A stretch of 64,000 nt of DNA from Kineosporiaceae bacterium (GCA_016794595.1 JAEUJN010000018.1:1-64000); one strand, 5' to 3'. Shown: positions 1 to 8,487, numbered from the stretch's first letter. The notes: a model not told the origin generated them from the letters alone. Numbers and translations are program-made.

Positions 1-15
1 CTCAGGGGGTGCAGC

Positions 16-1182
16 ATGGCCGAGGGCCAACGGTTCCGGGTGGCAATCGGGTGCCAGGGTGGCGGCAGCCACACGGCGTTCACGGCCGGGGTGCTGCAGT
101 CGCTGATCGGTGATCGGCGGGTCGAGGTGCGCGCGCTGAGCGGGACGTCGGGTGGCGCCGTGTGCGCCGTTGCCGCCTGGTCGGGCCTGGTCGGACGGAG
201 CTCGAAGGCCGGGCGCAAGGTGGCGGCCGAGCGGCTGGAGACGATCTGGCAGCAGAACCGGACGCCGTGGTGGGCCTGGCCTGCGGAGACCTTCCTGCTG
301 GCCTCGCTCCGGCTCGGCGGCTCGATGGGCATGTCCCCGGAGATCAGCGCCTACCGCAACCCGTTCGAGGCCCACCGGGCCTTCCTGCGGTTGATGGACA
401 CCGTGCCCTTCGAGGAGCTGACGCCCGATCGGGTCGGCCCGGGCGACCCCCGCTTGTTGATCAGCGCGGTGGACGTGCGGACGGGCGAGTTCCGGGTGTT
501 CCGCAGCCACCGCCTGTTCGGGAACCCACCGGACCAGATCACCGGTGAGGTGGTGCTGGCCTCGGCCGCGTTACCGACGGTGTTCCGGGCGGTCCACCTG
601 GGCGAGGGGGTCTACTGGGACGGCGGGTTCTCCCAGAACCCGCCTCTGCGCGAACTGATCCCGGCTGCTCGCCGAGACGTGCCCGAGGGCCGGCTGGGCG
701 CGGTCGAGGCCGGTGGCGGAGACCCGGCGAGTACCTCGACCACGACCGACCTGGAGCCGGTCGAGCTCTGGGTGATCCAGATCAACCCCCAGACCTGGAC
801 CGTGGAACCGACGTCCATGGACGACATCCGCGATCGGCGCAACGAGCTGTCCGGCAACATCTCCTACCTGCAGGAGATCGACGCGATCGCCCACATGAAC
901 CGGCTGATCCTGGGCGGGCACCTCACCGAGGCCGCTCGCCAGGTGTACGCGCCGGTGAAGGTCAGGGTGATCACGATGGCGGCCGACCTGGCCGAGTCGC
1001 TGGACTATGAGTCCAAACTGGCGCGCAGCCCGGCCCTGATCGATCGCCTCTTGACCCACGGCCGCGAGCGGGGGCAACTCTTCCTCTCCCAGCTCGCCTC
1101 CACCGACCGGGACACCCTGACCGCCTTGCCGAACCGCGACATCTGGGGACGATGGACCGGGCGGGCCTCGACGCCTGCCTGA
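16..1182 (+). CDS. Patatin-like phospholipase family protein
   Basis: A 388-residue patatin-fold lipid acyl hydrolase. The nucleophile elbow GTSGG lies at residues 43-47 (Ser45) and the second dyad residue is Asp202 in the motif WDGGFSQNPP, so both catalytic residues are present. The glycine-rich oxyanion loop is GCQGGGSH near residues 12-19, a variant of the usual GGGxRG. There is no signal peptide, so it is probably cytoplasmic or peripheral to the membrane. The start ATG follows a GGGGG run 7 nt upstream. The next gene downstream is a decayed peptidase with no functional link. The substrate is unknown; phospholipids are inferred from the family only. Confidence 0.9.
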   Translation: MAEGQRFRVAIGCQGGGSHTAFTAGVLQSLIGDRRVEVRALSGTSGGAVCAVAAWSGLVGRSSKAGRKVAAERLETIWQQNRTPWWAWPAETFLLASLRLGGSMGMSPEISAYRNPFEAHRAFLRLMDTVPFEELTPDRVGPGDPRLLISAVDVRTGEFRVFRSHRLFGNPPDQITGEVVLASAALPTVFRAVHLGEGVYWDGGFSQNPPLRELIPAARRDVPEGRLGAVEAGGGDPASTSTTTDLEPVELWVIQINPQTWTVEPTSMDDIRDRRNELSGNISYLQEIDAIAHMNRLILGGHLTEAARQVYAPVKVRVITMAADLAESLDYESKLARSPALIDRLLTHGRERGQLFLSQLASTDRDTLTALPNRDIWGRWTGRASTPA

Positions 1183-1199
1183 GGCCGTCGACACCGGAG

Positions 1200-1683
1200 G
1201 TGAGGGTGCTGGAGGTCGCTGGTCGCCGTCGAGGCTCCGGACGAATTCGTCGGGTTCGGCTCGCCGATCCTCGCGCCGGCGTCCGGGTCGGTGGTGGCGG
1301 CCCACGACGGTGAGCCCGATCACGAGGCCCGGCGTTCGGCCGTTTCCCGGATCGGGTACGCACTCACCCAGGCCGGACGGGTGCGGGCCGGCATCCCGGC
1401 GATCGCCGGCAACCATGTCGTGATCGCCCAGCATGGCGACGGTCCGTTCGTGCTGCTGGCGCACCTGCGTCGCGGGACGGTGCGGGTGCGCCCGGGTGAT
1501 CCGGTACGAGCGGGGGAGCAGGTGGGCGAGTGCGGGAACTCCGGCAACAGCACCGAGCCCCACGTGCACGTGCAGGTGACCGACAGCCTCGACTGGCACC
1601 GTGCCCGCGGCCTGCCGCTGGCCTTCCGAGGGCCTCAGGGCACGGTGCACCTGCCCGGTGAGTCCGAGGTGGTCGTGGTCTGA
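1200..1683 (+). pseudogene. Decayed M23 family (LytM-like) peptidase
   Basis: The C-terminal part is a recognisable M23 metallopeptidase: ALAGNHVV-like (IAGNHVV), LLAHLRRG, a GNSGNSTEPHVHVQ block with the HxH zinc ligands, and LPLAFR. No complete gene precedes it. A ribosome site GGAGG runs into GTG at 1200, which begins VRVLEVA, but that frame diverges at once. The frame carrying the peptidase is closed by TGA at 1201 and reads VAVEAP joined directly to DEFVGFGSPILAPASG. In intact relatives, as I recall them, a segment with the first zinc ligands (HxxxxGQ...D) lies between these two blocks. It therefore looks like one frameshift plus an internal deletion. A shorter protein from GTG 1291 is possible but would lack the first zinc site. 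Confidence 0.6.
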
Positions 1684-1737
1684 GCCCGGCTGTGATGCCT
1701 GAGCGGGTGACACGGCCTCGGCGCTGTCCTCCCGGGG

Positions 1738-2169
1738 TCAGCTGACCGCGACCGGTTGGCGCACCCGCGGCCAGGTCCACGCGTACCAGGCCACCCCCGC
1801 CAGCAGGGCCACCTCGACGGCGCTGCCGAGGACGTAGTAACCCCACTCCCCGAGCGCCCCGCCGACGATGGTCAGCGCGTAGACGGCGCTGAGGGCCAGG
1901 TTGGCCGCCCTGGCGATCCGGGCGGGCAGCACCAGGGTCAGGAACACCATCATCGAGGGCAGCAGGATGTAGGCCGTCGTGCCGAGCAGGAAGGTCTCGC
2001 CGACGGTGAAGCCACTCACGGTTCCGGCCTCGACGTCAGCCCGGAAGTCGGGTCGGTAGAAGCTGAACAGGTCCACGTAGGCGAAGACGAACATCGTCGA
2101 GGTCCACAGGGCCGAGATCGCGATCCTGGCATTCACCGTGAGCTGTTCGAAGCCCCGATCCGCGGACAT
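1738..2169 (-). CDS. DUF6326 family membrane protein
   Basis: A 143-residue protein with about four hydrophobic segments and the N-terminal block YVDLFSFYRPDF typical, as far as I recall, of DUF6326. Function is unknown. ATG at 2169 is chosen over an upstream GTG at 2178 because the GGAG element lies about 10 nt before the ATG but abuts the GTG. It is divergent from the TetR regulator at 2286, and the shared gap holds a two-site palindromic operator, so this gene is the most likely regulated target. A role in efflux or membrane stress is inference from that arrangement only. Confidence 0.75.
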   Translation of the reverse strand: MSADRGFEQLTVNARIAISALWTSTMFVFAYVDLFSFYRPDFRADVEAGTVSGFTVGETFLLGTTAYILLPSMMVFLTLVLPARIARAANLALSAVYALTIVGGALGEWGYYVLGSAVEVALLAGVAWYAWTWPRVRQPVAVS

Positions 2170-2192
2170 GGTGATCACTCTCCTGAAGGATT

Positions 2193-2224
2193 CTTACGTT
2201 GTAAGGTTGACCTTACGACGTAAG
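2193..2224. promoter_or_regulatory. TetR-type operator, tandem CTTAC-N3-GTAAG palindromes
   Basis: Two copies of CTTAC-N3-GTAAG (2193-2205 and 2212-2224) are separated by six bases, and the whole 32 bp is itself an inverted repeat with few mismatches. It lies between the divergent DUF6326 gene and the TetR gene, so occupancy could repress both. Two adjacent palindromes suggest two repressor dimers. The binding itself is inferred. Confidence 0.8.
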
Positions 2225-2285
2225 ATGGCGGCCGGCAAGGGACCATGTACCCCGCCCCTCAGGTCCCGCGCGCGAAGGAGGCGTG

Positions 2286-2975
2286 ATGCCTGCCCCGGCC
2301 CCCCGCGCTGATCGCGAACCCCTCAGTCGCGCTCGCGTGCTCGATGCCGCGGTCGTGCTGGCGGACGCCGAGGGGCTCGGCGCGCTGACCATGCGCCGCC
2401 TGGCGGGTGAGCTGCGCTGTGAGGCGATGAGCCTCTATCACCACGTGGCCGACAAGAACGCGCTGCTCGACGGGCTGGCCGAGGTCGTGGTGGGCGAGAT
2501 CGCCGAGGCCTGTCTGGACCCCGGCGCCACCGCGGGCTCGCTCGACTGGCGCGACGTCGTCCGGCGGAGGTGCCTGGCCGCGCGCACGGTGATGCACCGT
2601 CATCCCTGGGCGCCGGGGTTGATCGCCGCCCGGTCGCAGCCACCACCGACGGTGTACCCGCTGTTCGAGGCGCTGGTGGCGACGATGGTGGAAGGGGGCT
2701 GTGGTTACCCGCTGGCGCACCGCGCGATCCACTCGCTCGGCTCGATGCTGCTCGGCTTCACCCAGGAACTGTTCGAGCCCGCAGTCGATGACGAGCAGGC
2801 GCGGGACGAGGCCGCGCAGGACCTGGCACCGACGATGCCCCACCTCGCCCACCTGGCCGAGGTGGCGGTGCACGAGGCCCGGGGTTCGCTCGGCATCTGT
2901 GACACCCAGGCCGAGTTCGAGTTCACCCTGCGGCTGATCCTGGACGGCCTGGAGGCCCACCGGATCACCCGCTGA
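2286..2975 (+). CDS. TetR family transcriptional regulator
   Basis: A 230-residue repressor. The N-terminal helix-turn-helix includes LTMRRLAGEL followed by MSLYHHVADK, the recognition helix signature of TetR proteins. The C-terminal part resembles the ligand domain of the tetracycline-repressor class (blocks RTVMHRHPW and LGSMLLGFTQELFE). The ribosome site AAGGAGG ends at 2281, so ATG 2286 is preferred to GTG 2283. The operator just upstream suggests autoregulation and control of the divergent membrane gene. The ligand is unknown. Confidence 0.9.
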   Translation: MPAPAPRADREPLSRARVLDAAVVLADAEGLGALTMRRLAGELRCEAMSLYHHVADKNALLDGLAEVVVGEIAEACLDPGATAGSLDWRDVVRRRCLAARTVMHRHPWAPGLIAARSQPPPTVYPLFEALVATMVEGGCGYPLAHRAIHSLGSMLLGFTQELFEPAVDDEQARDEAAQDLAPTMPHLAHLAEVAVHEARGSLGICDTQAEFEFTLRLILDGLEAHRITR

Positions 2976-2986
2976 GCGGGTCGTGG

Positions 2987-3484
2987 TCAGGCGTCGAGCA
3001 GGTTGTCCCACCGGTGCAACGCAGCCGGACCGCGGACGGCGTCCAGCAAGGGTGGTGCAGGCGCGGTCAGCACGGCGCAGTCGGCGTGCCGCACGCAGTA
3101 CTCGTCCACCGAGCCGGTCAGGAACAGGCGGTTGGCGCGGCGGTGGCGCGAGCGCCCGACGACCAGTACGTCGTCGACCTGATCGGCCAGCCTGGTCAGG
3201 GCCGGTCCCGGTTCGCCGCGCACGACCAGGCAGGTCAGCTCGACATCGCGCGGCAGCCCGCCCATGCCCTCCTCGAAGGCGTTCCGCAGCGAGGCGTGGG
3301 CCTCCTCGCGGGTGACGTCCAGCTCCTGGGGGACGCCGTACCGGCGGTCGTTCTGGGGGTCCCAGACCCGGATGGCGACCAGGGGCCGGTGCAACCGGAG
3401 GGCGAGTTCGTGGGCGATGCGCAGTGCTTGCAGGCTGGTCGGTGATCCGTCGACGCCCACCAGCACCCTGCCGATCGGGTTCAT
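2987..3484 (-). CDS. Universal stress protein, UspA family
   Basis: A single-domain, 165-residue UspA protein. It begins VLVGVDGSPTS, the first strand and loop of the fold, and ends with a nucleotide-loop region VVGRSRHRRANRLFLTGSV. That loop keeps the terminal GS but deviates from the usual G-2x-G-9x-GS, so ATP binding is less certain than for the second Usp gene in this window. ATG 3484 sits 6 nt after GGAGG and is preferred to GTG 3490. It converges with the TetR gene and is probably monocistronic. Confidence 0.88.
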   Translation of the reverse strand: MNPIGRVLVGVDGSPTSLQALRIAHELALRLHRPLVAIRVWDPQNDRRYGVPQELDVTREEAHASLRNAFEEGMGGLPRDVELTCLVVRGEPGPALTRLADQVDDVLVVGRSRHRRANRLFLTGSVDEYCVRHADCAVLTAPAPPLLDAVRGPAALHRWDNLLDA

Positions 3485-3640
3485 GACCACCCTCCTGCTC
3501 TGCAGCCCGACTGTTGCAGCCCGACTGTCCTGAGTCCGGTTTGCCCACCAGGGGTGAACCTCAGGTGGCGTTCCGGGAATCGTCGGATGAAGAAGGGGAC
3601 TCCGGTGCGACTCCCCGCTCGGGGGTCGGCAGTGGGCTGG

Positions 3641-4249
3641 TCAGCTCGCGGCGCGGACGGCGTCCAGGAAGGCGCGAATCCGCCCGGCGTCCTTGACCCC
3701 GGGGGACGACTCGACCCCACTCGAGACGTCCACCCCCCAGGGGCGGGCAGCGGTCACGGCCGGGCCGACGGTGTCCGGGGTGAGCCCCCCGGCCAGGATC
3801 CAGGCGCCGCGGGGACGGCCGGCCTCCAGCGCCGACAGGTCCCACTGCTCCCCGGAGCCCGGGGAGGGAGCATCCAGCAGCAGGACCTCCTCACCCCAGG
3901 CGCCGACCGTCAGGTCGGGGGAGTCGGCGAGCGAGGTGGCCCGCCACAGGTGCTCGAAGCGCTCGCGGGCGAGGAGGAAGTCGGATGCGGCGTAGCGCCG
4001 GCCGTGGAGCTGGAGGACGTCGACACCGAGCCGGGTGGCGATGTCCGCCGCCTGCACGGACGGCAGGTCATTGGTGACCAGCACGGTCCGGACCTCCCCG
4101 CGCACCGCCTCGACGATCGTTGCGGCAGCCTCGACGGTGAGTCGCCGGGGGCTGGTGCGGCTCATCACCACCCCGAGGGCGTCGGCTCCGGCCTCGATGG
4201 CCACCCGCGCCGACTCGACGGTGTCCAGACCGCACACCTTGACGAACAT
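3641..4249 (-). CDS. trpF: Phosphoribosylanthranilate isomerase
   Basis: A 202-residue (beta/alpha)8 barrel catalysing the third step of tryptophan synthesis, an Amadori rearrangement of phosphoribosylanthranilate to CdRP. The catalytic pair is present: Cys6 in KVCGL and Asp126 in LLDAPSP. The phosphate-binding loops LAGGLTP and VDVSSGVE are intact. The start at 4249 gives the normal N-terminus MFVKVCG. It stands alone, away from other trp genes, and is divergent from an MFS gene 76 bp away. Stand-alone trpF is common in actinobacteria, where PriA may also supply this activity. Confidence 0.9.
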   Translation of the reverse strand: MFVKVCGLDTVESARVAIEAGADALGVVMSRTSPRRLTVEAAATIVEAVRGEVRTVLVTNDLPSVQAADIATRLGVDVLQLHGRRYAASDFLLARERFEHLWRATSLADSPDLTVGAWGEEVLLLDAPSPGSGEQWDLSALEAGRPRGAWILAGGLTPDTVGPAVTAARPWGVDVSSGVESSPGVKDAGRIRAFLDAVRAAS

Positions 4250-4312
4250 GGGGCCACTGTCCCAGACCCGTGCGACTGAGGGGTCGAGCACGGGGGCGGC
4301 AGGCCGGGGATG

Positions 4313-4318
4313 CACAAT
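4313..4318 (+). promoter_or_regulatory. Possible -10 element of a leaderless MFS transcript
   Basis: CACAAT lies 7 nt before ATG 4326 and no ribosome site is visible. It is a weak match to TANNNT. Confidence 0.35.
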
Positions 4319-4325
4319 CGGCGTC

Positions 4326-5555
4326 ATGGGGACTGAGGCCGGGGCCCGGGCCGTCCTGGTGGCCGTGACCACCCTGATGGTCGGCTTCGGCCTGGTCACC
4401 TCGGTCATGGGCGTCCGCGGCACCGAGGAGTTCTCCGCCCCGGTGGCCGGCCTCGCCGGGTCGGTGCACTATGTCGGCTTCCTCGTGGGAGCCGTTCTGG
4501 TGCCGCGGATGATCTCCGCCGTGGGGCACATCCGGGTCTACGCGGTCCTGGCCTCCGCCGCGGCGGTGAGCGTGCTGGTCTACCCGTTCCTGGTGCTGGC
4601 CCCGGTGTGGGTCGGCATGCGGGTGATCTTCGGCCTGTGCATCTCGGGCATGTACATCGTCGCCGAGAGCTGGTTGAGCGCGACCTCCACCAACCGCAAT
4701 CGCGGGCGGTGGCTCGCGGTCTACCTGGTGACCGCCAATGTCGGTGTCGCCGTGGGGCAGTGGGTGCTGTCCGGGACCGGAGGCTCCGGGCCGCTGCCGT
4801 TCGTGGTCGGCTCGGCACTGATGTCGGTGTCCCTGATGCCACTGGCCCTGTCCGGGGCGCCCGCCCCGGCCCTGCCGCCGCGGCTGGTGCGGCCCCCGGT
4901 GCGCACCGTCCTCGCCGTCGCCCCGCTGGGGCCACTGACCTCGATCGCCAGCGGCATCGGGGTCGGCCTCGCCCTGACGATCGGTCCGACCTACGGCGTG
5001 GTGGCCGGCTACAGCCTGGACCGGATCGCGCTCATGATGGCGGTCGGGATGCTGGGCGGGGTCCTCCTGCAGTGGCCGGTCGGGGTGGCCTCGGACCGCC
5101 TCCCCCGTCGCCGGGTGATCCTGGCGATCGCCGCCGGCTCGACCGTCGTGGCGGCTGCCGGGTTGGTGGTCCCGGCTGCGTCGATGCTCACCCTGGTGGT
5201 CTTCGGCGCGTTCACGGCGCTGTCGTTCCCGCTCTACTCCCTGGCGATCAGTCACGTCAACGACGAGATCGACCCCCGACTGAGGGTGCCGGCGAGCGCG
5301 GTTCTCGTGATGGCCTACGGGCTCGGGTCGGTGATCGGACCGCTGATCGGTGGGCTGGCCATCCATCGCCTCGGCCCGGCCTCCTTCTGGGTGCTGCTGG
5401 CCGCATCCACCGCCCTGCTGCCGGTGCTGGCCGTCGCCCTGCGGGCCCCCCTCGGCCGACCCCCCGCTCCCGCGGCCGGTGATCGTGCGGGGAGCGAGTC
5501 GGGGGTGAGTTCCGGCAGGGTGGGGCACAGTCCGGTGCGCCCTGAGGGCTCATGA
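4326..5555 (+). CDS. MFS transporter, YcaD-like
   Basis: A 409-residue integral membrane protein with about twelve hydrophobic segments. The block YIVAESWLSATSTNRNRGR, between transmembrane segments 4 and 5, is diagnostic of the YcaD-type branch of the major facilitator superfamily. The C-terminal tail is polar and proline-rich. ATG 4326 fits the family N-terminus; no Shine-Dalgarno is seen and transcription may begin at the start codon. It is divergent from trpF. The substrate cannot be deduced. Confidence 0.88.
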   Translation: MGTEAGARAVLVAVTTLMVGFGLVTSVMGVRGTEEFSAPVAGLAGSVHYVGFLVGAVLVPRMISAVGHIRVYAVLASAAAVSVLVYPFLVLAPVWVGMRVIFGLCISGMYIVAESWLSATSTNRNRGRWLAVYLVTANVGVAVGQWVLSGTGGSGPLPFVVGSALMSVSLMPLALSGAPAPALPPRLVRPPVRTVLAVAPLGPLTSIASGIGVGLALTIGPTYGVVAGYSLDRIALMMAVGMLGGVLLQWPVGVASDRLPRRRVILAIAAGSTVVAAAGLVVPAASMLTLVVFGAFTALSFPLYSLAISHVNDEIDPRLRVPASAVLVMAYGLGSVIGPLIGGLAIHRLGPASFWVLLAASTALLPVLAVALRAPLGRPPAPAAGDRAGSESGVSSGRVGHSPVRPEGS

Positions 5556-5583
5556 CCCACCGCGCCCGGCCGACGGGACGGTC

Positions 5584-6216
5584 GTGCGCGATGCCCCCCA
5601 GCTGGTCACCTGGCGCGCTCGCGGGGGCGGGCCGCACGACCTGACGCGCGGCGCCGTCCTGATCCTGCCCGGCGGGTATGCGAGTGACCGCAGCCGCTAC
5701 TGCCCCCTGATCGACCTCGAACTGCGCGGTCCCGGACGGCGCCTGGCGGCGCGGGGGGCCGCCGTCGGGGTGGGGGTGCACCTGCTGCGCTACCGGTACC
5801 GGGGCTGGAACGACGCCGACCCGGTGGCCGACACCCGCTGGGCCCTGGACCGGCTGGCCGAGAGGGACGGCGACGTCCCGGTCGTCCTGCTGGGGTACTC
5901 GATGGGGGGCCGGGCGGCGTTGTGGGCCGCCGCCGGCCGGAACGTGGTGGCGGTGGCGGCGATCGCCCCCTGGTTGCCCGGGGACGACCCGATCGATCAG
6001 CTGGCCGGGCGTCGGGTCCTGATGGTCCACGGCACCCGCGACCGCAGCGAGGCGCGCCCCGAGTGGTCGCTGGACTACGCCGTCCGGGCACGGGGGGTGG
6101 CCGTCGAGCTCACCCGCTGCGAGCTGGACGGCGTGGGCCACCACGTGTTGTGGCGTTCGCCATCGGCACGGGCGATGGTCGGTGACTTCGCGCTGGGAGC
6201 GCTCGTGGCAAGGTAG
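5584..6216 (+). CDS. Alpha/beta hydrolase
   Basis: A 210-residue alpha/beta hydrolase of dienelactone-hydrolase size. The nucleophile elbow GYSMGG has Ser106, the acid is Asp153 in HGTRDRS, and the base is His186 or His187 in GVGHHVL, so the triad is complete. There is no signal peptide. The start is GTG 5584, 28 bp after the MFS stop, so the two may be co-transcribed. Substrate unknown; cytoplasmic esterase is the conservative reading. Confidence 0.82.
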   Translation: MRDAPQLVTWRARGGGPHDLTRGAVLILPGGYASDRSRYCPLIDLELRGPGRRLAARGAAVGVGVHLLRYRYRGWNDADPVADTRWALDRLAERDGDVPVVLLGYSMGGRAALWAAAGRNVVAVAAIAPWLPGDDPIDQLAGRRVLMVHGTRDRSEARPEWSLDYAVRARGVAVELTRCELDGVGHHVLWRSPSARAMVGDFALGALVAR

Positions 6217-6220
6217 CGAC

Positions 6221-6583
6221 GTGCATTCTGCGTTGATCTGGGCCGTCTCGGTCAGTGCCCTGGTGTTGCTGGTCACCGGCGTGGTGATGACCGCGCTGTC
6301 CCGGATGCACGACACCACGTTGCTGCTGATGGCCGCCCTGGTCGAGGTCACCGTGATCGGCATGTCGCTGATCGCCGCGATCGAGCTGGCTCGTGGACAC
6401 GAGGTCCGATCGGTGGCGACCGTGATCGGCTACCTGATCGGCAATCTGCTGATCATGCCCGCCGCGGTGTTGTGGGGGTGGGCCGAGCGAACCCGCTGGA
6501 CGCCGGCGGTGCTGGCCCTGGGGGCCCTCACCGTGCTCGCCATGGTCGTGCGCCTGACCACCCTGTGGGCCGGTCGTGCCTGA
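6221..6583 (+). CDS. Small membrane protein, four predicted segments
   Basis: About 120 residues with four hydrophobic stretches and short polar loops. I do not recognise a family. GTG 6221 directly follows the hydrolase and gives the N-terminus VHSALIWAVSVS; a longer form from GTG 6182 would overlap the hydrolase. The end overlaps the next membrane gene by 8 bp, so translation is probably coupled and the two products may form a pair. Confidence 0.65.
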   Translation: MHSALIWAVSVSALVLLVTGVVMTALSRMHDTTLLLMAALVEVTVIGMSLIAAIELARGHEVRSVATVIGYLIGNLLIMPAAVLWGWAERTRWTPAVLALGALTVLAMVVRLTTLWAGRA

Positions 6584-6965
6584 GCCGACGTCGTCCGGTC
6601 CGGGCCGGATCCTGGTCACCCTGTACGGGATCTTCGCCGTGGCGGCGACCTCACGCGCCGCCGTCCAGCTGAGCACCCGGTTCGACGAGGCCCCGGTGGC
6701 CTACCTGCTGTCCGCCTTCTCGGCGGTGGTCTACCTGATCGCCACCGTCGCGTTGGCCGGTCGCTGGCGCGGGGCGCGCCGGGTGGCCTGGACGGCGGTG
6801 ACCATCGAGCTGATCGGCGTCCTGGTGATCGGGGCGTTCAGCCTGCTCGTCCCCGAGGACTTCCCACGGGCGACGGTCTGGTCGACCTTCGGCAGCGGGT
6901 ACCTGTTCATCCCGCTGATCCTGCCCTTCGTCGGCCTGTGGTGGCTGCGGCGTACCGGCTCCTGA
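6576..6965 (+). CDS. Small membrane protein, four predicted segments
   Basis: A 129-residue protein with four hydrophobic segments (LVTLYGIFAVAATS near the N-terminus, WLLRR-type positive end as WWLRRTGS). No family recognised. It starts at GTG 6576 inside the end of the preceding membrane gene. Its entire 3' three quarters is overlapped on the other strand by the long C-terminal tail of trmB, which has lost its usual stop. Confidence 0.65.
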   Translation: MPEPTSSGPGRILVTLYGIFAVAATSRAAVQLSTRFDEAPVAYLLSAFSAVVYLIATVALAGRWRGARRVAWTAVTIELIGVLVIGAFSLLVPEDFPRATVWSTFGSGYLFIPLILPFVGLWWLRRTGS

Positions 6966-7661
6966 GCACCGCCGGGCGATCACATCGAAGACCTGGTGTC
7001 CCTTGCCCAGCCCCTGCCGCTCGAACCGGGTCACCGGCCGCCACGGTGGTCTCGGCGCGAAGCCGCCGGGGGCATCTCCGAACTCGTTGTGCAGCAACGG
7101 TTCGGCGGAGATCACCCGTGCCATCTGGGCGGCGTAGTGGGCCCAGTCGGTGGCGGCGTGCAGCCGCCCACCCGGCTCCAGCCGCGAGGCCACGAGCGCG
7201 GCGAAGGCCGGGGTGAAGATCCGCCGCTTGTGGTGGCGTGCCTTCGGCCACGGGTCGGGGAAGAACAGCCTGACCTCGGCCAGCGAGCCCGGTGCCAGGT
7301 CCTCGCGCAGGACGGTGAGTGCGTCGGCCAGCATCACCCGCACCCAGCCGATCCCGGCCGCCTCCACCCCGCGCAGCAGGGCGCCCGCTCCCGGCGCGTG
7401 CACGTCCACCGCCAGGACGTCACGCCCCGGGTCGGCAGCCGCCAGGGCGAGCGTGGTCTCGCCCATGCCGAACCCGATCTCCAGCACCACCGGCGCCTCA
7501 CGCCCGAACACCGCGGCCAGGTCCAGCCGACCGGCTCCGGAGTCCAGGCCGTAGCGCGGCCACAGTGAGGTGAGGGCGGCGCTCTGCCCGGGGCGGATCC
7601 GGCCGCCGCGCCGCTTGAACGTCCGCGGTGCCTCGACGCGATCAGCCGGCCGGGATGCCAT
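6651..7661 (-). CDS. trmB: tRNA (guanine-N7-)-methyltransferase
   Basis: It makes m7G46 in tRNA using S-adenosylmethionine. Residues 1-231 are a normal TrmB: SAM motif EIGFGMGE at 61-68, FFPDPWPK at 133-140, then KRRIFTP, and TDWAHYAAQM. The family normally ends near this point (DVIARR here), but no stop follows; the frame stays open for about 105 more residues antisense to the convergent membrane gene. The codon after RR is TGC, one base from TGA. The tail is Gln/Asp/Arg-rich antisense sequence with no domain. The ATG at 7661 lies 20 bp inside the upstream SDR gene. Confidence 0.85.
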   Translation of the reverse strand: MASRPADRVEAPRTFKRRGGRIRPGQSAALTSLWPRYGLDSGAGRLDLAAVFGREAPVVLEIGFGMGETTLALAAADPGRDVLAVDVHAPGAGALLRGVEAAGIGWVRVMLADALTVLREDLAPGSLAEVRLFFPDPWPKARHHKRRIFTPAFAALVASRLEPGGRLHAATDWAHYAAQMARVISAEPLLHNEFGDAPGGFAPRPPWRPVTRFERQGLGKGHQVFDVIARRCSGAGTPQPPQADEGQDQRDEQVPAAEGRPDRRPWEVLGDEQAERPDHQDADQLDGHRRPGHPARPAPATGQRDGGDQVDHRREGGQQVGHRGLVEPGAQLDGGA

Positions 7662-8487
7662 CCGTGGCCCCGTGCGCCGCGATCGAGACCGCTTCCCATT
7701 CCTGCCAGGTCGCGATCCGCGCGGCGTACTCCTCGACGGCGGTCCGCAGCGGCCCGTCGCCGAGGAAGATCCGCAGGGGTGGCCGCTCGGCGTCCACGAC
7801 GGCCAGGATTGCCTCCCGGGTGGCGGTGGGGTCCCCGCGCCGCCCGATGGCGGCTGCCCGCCGGGCCGCGGCCCGCTCGCGGACCGGGTCATAGGCGGCG
7901 ATCGGTTCGGCGCGAACGGCCGACGCGGCGGCCCAATCGGTCTGATACCCGGTCGGTTCCACCAGTGTGACCCAGATGCCGAAGTCGGCCACCTCGGCGG
8001 CCAGCGACTGGCTCAGGCCCTCGAGTGCCCACTTGGAGGCGTGGTAGAGCCCCAACCCCGGGAAGGCGGTGATGCCGCCGATCGAGGAGACCTGGATGAT
8101 GTGCCCGCTCCCCGCCGCGCGCAGGTGAGGCAGCGCCGCCCGGGTGACCCACAGCGCTCCGAACACGTTGGTCTCCACCTGTGCTCGCGCCTGCTGCTCG
8201 GTGACCTCCTCGATCATCCCGAACAAGCCGTAGCCGGCGTTGTTCACCACGATGTCCAGCCGGCCGAAGTGCTCGGCCGCCCCGGCGACCGCCCGTTCGA
8301 CCGCGGCCCGATCGGTGACGTCCAGCGCCATCGGCAGGACGGCATCCCCATGGGCGACGACGAGGTCGTCCAGGGCTGCCGTCGAGCGGGCGGTCGCGAC
8401 CACCCGATCCCCGCGCTCCAGGGCCGCGAGCGCCCACTCGCGGCCGAAGCCTCGCGACGTGCCCGTGATGAACCAGATCCTGCTCAT
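7642..8487 (-). CDS. SDR family oxidoreductase
   Basis: A 281-residue classical short-chain dehydrogenase. The NAD(P) loop TGTSRGFG is at residues 8-15, NNAG at 82-85, and the catalytic Ser135, Tyr148 and Lys152 (YHASK) are all present. The Arg-Ser pattern after the second strand (TARS) suggests NADP. Size and motifs match the group often annotated as serine 3-dehydrogenase-like or retinol-type SDRs, but substrate is unknown. It overlaps trmB by 20 bp and is probably transcribed with it. Confidence 0.87.
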   Translation of the reverse strand: MSRIWFITGTSRGFGREWALAALERGDRVVATARSTAALDDLVVAHGDAVLPMALDVTDRAAVERAVAGAAEHFGRLDIVVNNAGYGLFGMIEEVTEQQARAQVETNVFGALWVTRAALPHLRAAGSGHIIQVSSIGGITAFPGLGLYHASKWALEGLSQSLAAEVADFGIWVTLVEPTGYQTDWAAASAVRAEPIAAYDPVRERAAARRAAAIGRRGDPTATREAILAVVDAERPPLRIFLGDGPLRTAVEEYAARIATWQEWEAVSIAAHGATDGIPAG

